Below, piece by piece: positions 56,837 to 64,000 of a stretch of 64,000 nucleotides of DNA. Source of the stretch: Caenorhabditis elegans (Eukaryota > Nematoda > Chromadorea > Rhabditida > Rhabditidae); NCBI RefSeq assembly GCF_000002985.6, contig NC_003284.9:5704001-5768000 (forward strand), written 5' to 3'. Made by a program: the position numbers and the translations under genes. Each line of letters opens with the position of its first letter. Position 1 is the first letter of the stretch. The notes beneath the pieces were generated by a model that worked only from the letters and a program-made list of their open reading frames with translations, ran no database searches and had not been told where the DNA came from.

Positions 56837-59362
56837 TTAAACTCTTCTCGGGAACTCTTCAAAATAAGCGGGGTACCCATTCGCGACAATGAAGATCTTT
56901 TGAGCAGCTTCTCTGCAAAATATTAATAATAAAGAACAATTTTAAGACCAAAAAAGCAGTCTCACCTATTAATCATATAATCCGGAATCTGGCAGCTTTT
57001 CGAATTGAAGATAGAAGCATCATTGAGCGGTGTTTCAAAGCTGGAAAGCAACGATTATTTTTTTTCACTTTCAGAATGATCTCATGAGAAGCCTTGTAAT
57101 TCCAGAAAGCGCGATTTATGAAAAGATTAAGTTTTGATAAATGCCAAACTTCATCTCAACATCATAGCACACAATGTTAAGTGAGAAATTAATAAACTTT
57201 GGGAGAGAAAAATTAAAATTCATATTAGTTTAATTAGTATCTAAACTGATTTTTTTTTTAATTTTTAAGACTATTTTTGAAAGTCGAAAAGTTGCTGAGT
57301 AGGTTTTTAAAATACCATATTTTCAGGGGTTCAAGACAACTATTAAAAAAGTAGATGTGCACCAAAAGCGTTAAATTAAACAGTTTTCGTTCTAATTATA
57401 CTTAAAATATTCGTATTTTAACATTATGGGGGTTGGAACGTGCATCAATGTCTCGAATATCTTCAAAAATGGCGCGCACTCAGCTTTCACAACTTTTTGA
57501 CTCAAAATAAAAATTTTCCAATTTTCTTAAGTTTTAAAAACGGTTTGAAATGATTTTTTAATTATTACCCGACAGGCCCTAGTTCATTTTTAACTTTGGC
57601 TTGATAATTCCCTTAGAAAGTTGTTTTTAATTTTACCTTCTGTTTCCTTCGGAAGACGACGAGTCAGTTTCTGATGATTGTCTGGATGTTGTCGGGCTTA
57701 AAGCTTGATTTCCTCCGAACGAAGCTGTCAGTTCTTTCATGACTTTCTGTCGGTTCCAGTCTTGCGGCAATAACACGGCTTCGGATTCAGCAACTATTGG
57801 ATCAATCCCGGTCATTCTTTTGTGAACCTTGAGCAAGTCGTAGTTGAGGGAAGAAGGCTGGTTCAACTTTTTAACGATTCGCTCTGGAAGATGTTGGAGG
57901 ATCGAGTCTTCTTTCGGTTTTTCAGTTGGATGAGTTGAAACTGAAGCTGTGGAAGTTGACGGAATTGCAATAGATGCGGGAAGTGCTTTCGGAACAACCA
58001 TTGTTTCAGCGACAGATATTTTAGGCGTAGGTTCTGGTAAAAGTACTACTGAAGGTGCTGATGTCGAAGCAGTTTGTGCTGTCGACTGATCTTCGCCTTG
58101 GTTCGTAGTAAGACTATCACTTGAAACAGGGCCAATAGAATCTTCTGGTGTTGGTTTCTTATTTTCTTCTTTGACTAATTCCGTGTTAACATTACTTTCA
58201 ATATGGGGCACAGACTCTTCTGTCGTTTTTGCCTTTTTAGTCGCAACTGATGACTTCTTATCTTCGTCTGTCCGTTTTGTAAGTTTTTTGGCTGATGGTG
58301 GTTTCGCCGTTGCTGATTTAGACTTAGTTGGCGTCTCGCACTTCTCGATTTCTACATTTTCCACTGAAACCTCTTCCTGTTTCTCGGGTACCGGAGTCCT
58401 TGGCTTTTCAGACGCAATATCTGGTTCCTCAATTTTAACTTCTTTCGTCGACACTCCTTCACTTAATTCCCGTGTTGCCGACTTCAATAGAGACCGTTCT
58501 TTTCGCTTTCTGAAGATTGAAATAGTTAGATAAAAAAGAATTCGATAAAATCTTAATTTGTAATTTGACCTACAATGATTTTTCTTTCTCCACTTGTTTT
58601 TGTACCATTGTTGTGATTGTTTTCTGCATTTCGACAACATTATCATTGCAGGTTGAACGTCGAGTAGAGGTTCCTTTTCTGAAATATAATTTGAAATGCA
58701 TATTATTCATAAAATTTATAATGCACGTATATCTGTCTGCACTCTCTTTCCTAATAATATTTGCTCAGATAACTGTGTTGCGGTTCCCCCTGCAGAGAAT
58801 GAAATGTGGGTGATGGTCAAGCTTACGCGAGACTATAGTTTACACAGCTCCTAACGAGGAAGTCAGAAACTAAGGGTTAGGTCACACTATTAGTCCTCAT
58901 GCATAAAACATGGTTCAGAACTGAATATCAGTCACACAAATACACGTATGGGAGAAAAAGGCACAGACCAAAATGAGCGCACTCGCATGATAGATGAAAT
59001 ATTTTTCAGAGTTGCCTCGAATCAATCGTAGGCGATGGAAATCATTGGGGCACTCGTTATAGTTTGACAGCTGATAAACTTTTTATGCTATTTCAGGCTT
59101 GTACTTTTTTTTCATAATTTTTGGTTGGCAAATGACGTATTCTTGTTTCAGTTATTCTATTAAAACAAAAAAATGCAAAAAAATCAAACATTCGTTACCT
59201 AGTTCCGCAAACAAAACAGCGATAAGCTGCTGCACGATTCATAAATGTGCACGAATGACAGGCCCATTTGTTAATATCGTCGTTATCCATTCCATCATCT
59301 CCATCGTCTGCATCAAAATCCTCTTCGCTATTTTTCCTCTTCAGTCGTTTTCGGCCCGACAT
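56837..59362 (-). CDS. RYBP/YAF2-like zinc-finger protein (candidate PRC1 subunit)
   Basis: Five exons: 59362-59199, 58678-58574, 58509-57637, 57040-56966, 56912-56837. Phases agree and give 430 residues. A basic then acidic N-terminus (1-30) leads into a RanBP2-type zinc finger: W33, C35, C38, N42, C49 and C52, followed directly by KGTSTR. That finger plus KGTSTR is the hallmark of RYBP and YAF2, nuclear proteins that bind RING1 in variant Polycomb repressive complex 1 and recognise ubiquitinated H2A. The middle (about 90-290) is a low-complexity Lys/Glu/Ser/Thr/Pro region. A more ordered segment (HLPERIVKKLNQPSSLNYDL onward) and a Ser-rich stretch come next. I see no clear counterpart of the vertebrate RING1-binding C-terminal segment, and the protein is about twice as long as human RYBP. 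An acceptor 30 nt before the ATG (exon from 59392) suggests SL1 trans-splicing. Confidence 0.85.
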
Positions 59363-59392
59363 TTGAGGTGGCTAGTAGCGTTCAGAAGAGCA

Positions 59393-62300
59393 CTGCAATA
59401 AAACAATGATTTTTTAAAAAAGAGAAGTAGGAAGAGAGAATGAAGAAAATGAGAAAAAGACAAGAAATGTTGCTTGAAAAAGTGACAACCATGTGCAGCA
59501 AAATAGGCAAGAAAAGGAAGGAGAAATGAAAAACTGGGAAAGGAAGAAGAAAAAAGAGAAAGCAAACAAAATAGGCTATAAAATTGGAGAGTGAAAAGAG
59601 TAGAGAGCTCAAATTTATTGCGGATTTTTTGGAAAAAAAATTGTGGAAAAATGAAACATTGTAGATATTCTATTGAACGGTAGCAAAAAGAGCCTAAAAC
59701 TCAAATGAGAACAAGAAGCAGAAGAGCAGAGCGAAAAGCAATTTCATATTGATGTAAAAAAAGCCATTTGGAAAAAAGAAGTAACATTCTTCCTAACTAT
59801 TTCAAACTTCTTCTCCCAGTTTTTCGATTCTCGGGAGAAAAGTAGAAGGAGAAAAGTAGAACAGCATGGTCAGCCATCCCGAAAAAGTGGCCGCGCAGGC
59901 TAAACGAGGGCGATTGAAGGGGAAGGAGGGCGCCAAAAAAAAATGGAGAAATAGAAATGAAATGCGGTCAAAACTCATTGAAATCGAACGGACAGTGAGG
60001 GAAGGAGCGATGAGCGAGGGAAATAACAGACGAGGAAAGGGGCAGAGGGTGCGCGTGCAGTGATGTAAACATCACATTCCGATAGGTGTGAGAGCGCGCC
60101 ATAAACTAGTGCGATGGAGCGTACTTGTGTGTCAATGGACACTAATCGGGGGAGGGTGGAAAGGGAGAGGAGGCAAAAAATTGGGAAAATGGGGCAAGTG
60201 GACGCTCTCTGTTACTCTCTCCGTCTCTTTTTGTTACCCGATAGTTGACTTGGGACCATTGATCGTAGATATGTTGCGAACTGACGCCAACTGATGTGTC
60301 AGAAAAAAGTAAAAAGAGTAAATTCTCTTGACTATAATAACATGATACAAAATATAAAATATATTTGCCTCATTACAAATTATTAGACCAAATGAGAATA
60401 CAACATGTGACCGATCACAGTTTAGCATATTCATTACGCCCAGAATTAAGAGAACCTCGTAGATGTCTCAGAAAACCAAATGATTTGAGTTCTCAAGCAT
60501 GCAATAAACACGATTCGAAATGGAAACTATATGTATTATAAGTAAGCTGATGAAACGTGTATGTTAAAGCAAAAAAGTTCTAACTGAAAAAAAAACTATT
60601 CTAGGAATAAAACAAATTGAATCAACTCTGGCCATCGCTGCCATATAACAATTAAAATGCATTGGGTGTCGTTTTACGAAAAAAAAAATCACAAAAGCTT
60701 TTTTTTCCGTTTTTCCGTGTTTTCACTTCACACCATTTGTATTTTAATTCCCTTTGACACTTTTTCAGGCAAAATGAAAGTTTTGAAGAAGAAACAGAGA
60801 TTAAAAGAAGGCAACGAAACTAGTGATTACAATTATAAATGAATGGGTGGGTGGATGGGGAAAGAATGAGGCAGCGTTCGTACGGAGCGTTCGCACAGAG
60901 AGGATTGAGTGGAGGGTGGAGAGTATGCAAAAGAAGTAGACGAGACGTAGAGACGCAGAGAAAAATAGGGGCGAAGGGAATCAAGAAGGATACAGGACGA
61001 AATGAAGGAGGAGATGACGACGAACAAGACGGCAAATGAGGATCATAAAGTATTCATTGCGTGGATGACGGGGGAAAAATTGGGACAAATCGAATTATTT
61101 CACTTTTAAATGGAATTTCAAGAAGAATTTTTCGACTCTTCCAACTAAATTTTGTTGAGCATGTGGAAAGGTTTTATGAGAATGAACAACTGAAAATTGA
61201 CGGGATTATTAACAAAAATTGCTGATAATCATTCTACTGTGAAGGCATTAGCCATGTCATGTGGAAACTCTTAATCTTTTAACCTGAAGCTCAACTATCA
61301 AAAATGGAAACATTATTCGGTAATTGTACTTTATAACCCTACAATTTCAAGGACAAAGTGAAATTAATGAATAGCTTAGAAGAGTCTAAAAGAACAAAAA
61401 TGTATCCTAAGTTTTTTTTAACAGTGAAGAGCTTAGACCAAAAAAATTTGATTTTTCTAAGCATCTTTATAAAATGTTTCCAAGCGTGATTCCTTAAGTT
61501 TACTTTTAGGTGTTAAATATATTAAAATTATAATTTCTAGTAAGGGAAAATAATGTAATGAATGTTGGAACATAAAATTCCGCCGCTTGAAATGAATCTA
61601 ATAAATGTCAAAAATGTGCGGCATATTGGAGACAAAACGGAATCCCCGGTTTCTGGTGGTTGCTCTGAGGGAATGTGTGGTCTGCCTGTAAACGTCTAGT
61701 TTTCACTCAGAGTTCTGAGAAATTGCTCAAGAACTGGCTCAACTATCATAGTGTCGCGACTTTGAAGCAGTTTTAAGGAACAGTGTCAAAAAGTCCAATT
61801 ATTTATCTTCATTGTTTTATGAATTTTCAATTAAAAATCAGACACAGCAATGAGAAAAAAGGGGATTTTGTAAATGTACTGAAAAAATGTTTAAAAAAAA
61901 TACACATATCTCTGGTCACAATTGAAATGTATTTTTCTGAACGGCAAAAAGAGCACTTCCGCTCAAAATTGAATTTTTCATGCTCCACAACACTTTTCGT
62001 TAACTTATTTGTTGAAAAAGCTGTTGTTGAAGCAGCATGATAAAATCTATAAAATCTATCATATAGAGGAAAACACAATTTTTAATTATAATATAAAACA
62101 TAGCAGAGACGCGCTGTGTATTTCGTCTACATAAAGCGAGATATATATATCTGAATTTGAAGTAACATGAACATAATAGAGAAGATAGAAAAGTTTCAGA
62201 AAATATTTATTAGGCAAATTTTGTTCTTGGGAAAAAAGTTAGAAACGAATGCAAATGAGAGATCAGAAATCTGGGGTGAGATGAAAAATGTAAATAATAA

Positions 62301-62481
62301 AAAGTAATGGGAGAATGAAAATCTGAAGATCTGGTTTCATTGGGAGAAGAATACGAAGAACGCTGAGAGTGGGTGTATTGGTTCCGTTTATACTAACATT
62401 GGAGAATGAAGATGCACAAGTACGGACAACATCTCCAAAAAAAAAGAAAATCATCTTTGATGACACACGGAGCTTAAGAGA
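59393..62481. other. Intergenic region upstream of the RYBP-like gene
   Basis: About 3 kb. It begins with a purine-rich stretch (about 59405-59610) immediately upstream of the RYBP-like gene, plausibly its promoter, and has a further GC-raised purine-rich patch at about 59860-60190. No coding exon was supported. The ORFs present are short and compositionally biased. Confidence 0.4.
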
Positions 62482-64000
62482 TCAGAAACGATTGTCGGGC
62501 AGCTTGACTGCGTTGGCGGAGAGAACTTCTTCGCTGAACTGGGTTCCTCGAGCACGGCCATTCAGTGCTTCTGGAATTCAAAATTATTTTCAATTGCAAA
62601 AGTTACTAATGAAGTGCTTGCTGGTCAGCTAGTGTACACTTCAAATAGCTCTGGCTCATCTATTTCATCCACGTTTTATTTCTCTTCCGTCCATCCATGC
62701 ACAATAGGGAAAAGTTGCCTCTGTATTTGTATTTGCATTTCGCAATGAAACGGTCTGCGTGAGCGGTGTAAAAAGATAGACAAAGAGAGACGAACGTTTC
62801 TTATGAATCTCGCAACACCTGCTGGGCACATTTTTGTATTGCAGAATTTTCATAATTACAATTTTTCAAATTCATGAATTACTTTTGAAACATTAGAAAC
62901 ATTGTTGAAATTATTGATTTTGTAATTAAAAAATGGTTGATTCACTGTTTTTGAAAATGCTGTTAATTTATTACAAAATTGGAAAAAACCTAGATTTCTT
63001 ACTTGGGTAGCATTTTCACATTCTCTTTTTATTTCTCACAAAGTATCTCCCCATCAATCAACTCCCTCTAGTGACTTATGACCGTACCGGACTCATTTCG
63101 TGTTGTTATGGTTTTGTTTCTCGAAATCCTGTTTTTCAACACTGCCATTCATACACCTTCTGCAGATGTTTTTACTACCCAGCTATTTTTTACAATTTCG
63201 TTTTTTTCTCGATTTATTCCGCGCAAATCAAATTACCTCGACTTCCACTGTACGTTCTTCTCCGTTCAATGTACTCTTTCTTGGCTTGCTTTGCTGCAAC
63301 ATTGAATGGTTTTCCTACTCCGAGCTGACGGAGTCCTGAAAATCATTTTGTCAACCGATATTGAATATTTCGCATGTTTTTGCTAAATTTTAACGACGCC
63401 AAACATATATTTGGACAAAAAACTTTGATTACCTTTCCTAATGTTTCGAATGAATTTTTGAATTTTGGCAAAAAAATTTATAATTTCAAGTTGAATATTT
63501 TTGTGCTATTTTTCGAAAAATTCAAAGCACTGTTGAAATATAAATATTTCAAGCGTAAGCTACACTTAAAACTGGAAGAAATTTTTTTGACTGACTATTT
63601 CCAAAGAATTGATGAAAACTGAGTTTTTACCGCTTTTTGACTCGAAATAAAACATTTTCAAAATTTTGTGAAAAACTTTTAAGTTGATATTTGGTCATTT
63701 CAGCACCGTGAGAATGGTTTCTATTAATGCCCCCACTGGCCGTTTTCCACCTTAAAGGCAAAATGACCACGCACGAAACTGCACTTCTAGATATTGTATG
63801 TATATAAGATTTTCAGAAAAATTACATCCAAAAGTTAGAGTTAGATTGTGTTTTTCTAATTTTCTCAGCAAAAGGAAAGAAAAAAAACATAATAACAATC
63901 TCCCACCTGGTTTTTTCCCGAAAACTCAATTTTCTTACATTCCTCTTACTAACATTCTTTTAAACAAACCTTGTATATGACCGCTGTATCCGGCTGTTGG
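62482..64000 (-). CDS. C-terminal exons of an unidentified gene (continues past the right edge)
   Basis: Three exons with good splice signals and matching phase: 64000-63970 (partial), 63335-63237, 62570-62482. They join to a C-terminus of 72 visible residues, reading PTAGYSGHIQGLRQLGVGKP at the left, then an alkaline segment (KQAKKEYIERRRTYSGSREA), and ending NAVKLPDNRF before TGA. The motif GYSGHIxG, followed by a short G-K-P-F segment, recalls the PGYxGxIPG repeats of FAM166/CIMIP2-type ciliary microtubule inner proteins. With so little sequence that is only a hint. The gene's start and main body lie outside the window. Confidence 0.7.
63731..63758. repeat. Foldback-family end fragment in an intron
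   Basis: CCCCCACTGGCCGTTTTCCACCTTAAAGG (about 63731-63758) resembles the inverted terminus of the 43657-44381 palindrome. Nearby motifs (TTTTTGACTCGAAATAAAA, GATATTTGGTCATTT) also recur around 41400-41460 and 2754. It is a decayed copy in the intron of the right-edge gene. Confidence 0.45.

Noticed and set aside
58171-58533. 120-codon plus-strand ORF
   Set aside because: Antisense of the long low-complexity exon of the RYBP-like gene.
59382-59612. Phe/Leu-rich ORFs upstream of the RYBP-like start
   Set aside because: Antisense reading of a purine-rich, probably promoter, stretch; the splice acceptor at 59393-59395 marks the true 5' boundary.

Overview
The window looks like Caenorhabditis, most probably C. 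elegans X chromosome. The evidence is AT-rich DNA, short introns with TTTTCAG acceptors and GTAAGT or GTGAGT donors, nematode inverted-repeat elements, and a series of genes whose families I recognise. All gene models below were assembled by hand from splice signals, with reading phase checked across every junction. Gene symbols come from family recognition, not from a database search.

Layout, left to right. (1) 1.9-6.6 kb, minus: a complete ten-exon vesicular monoamine transporter (cat-1). Its largest intron holds two identical tRNA-Ser(GCT) genes on the opposite strand and a short inverted-repeat transposon. (2) 9.7 kb, plus: a tRNA-Lys(TTT)-like gene with two irregular positions. (3) 10.6-13.5 kb, plus: a nine-exon cytochrome P450, tail to tail with (4) 13.6-16.2 kb, minus: a secreted calcineurin-like metallophosphoesterase. 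(5) 16.9-24.6 kb, minus: an RGS12/RGS14-type regulator of G-protein signalling (probably rgs-6) with an RGS domain and two tandem Ras-binding-like domains. A likely 5' UTR exon lies near 29.5 kb. (6) 35.0-39.3 kb, minus: a GnRH/AKH-receptor-like GPCR (probably gnrr-4) with a very long third intracellular loop, DRL in place of DRY, and a tail that stops inside TM7. (7) 39.3-53 kb: a gene desert with a 725-bp foldback palindrome and, near its right end, a broken coding fragment. (8) 53.1-54.4 kb: a full-length mariner element with an uninterrupted DD34D transposase, near-perfect 26-bp ends and a TA duplication. (9) 56.8-59.4 kb, minus: a RYBP/YAF2-like zinc-finger protein, a candidate Polycomb PRC1 subunit. 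(10) 62.5-64 kb, minus: the last three exons of an unidentified gene that continues past the right edge.

Three of the genes concern neuronal signalling: amine loading of vesicles, a neuropeptide-type GPCR and an RGS protein acting on G-alpha. Spacing and separate splice or UTR signals indicate independent transcription units, not an operon. Several genes have a splice acceptor a short distance upstream of the ATG, as expected for SL1 trans-splicing.
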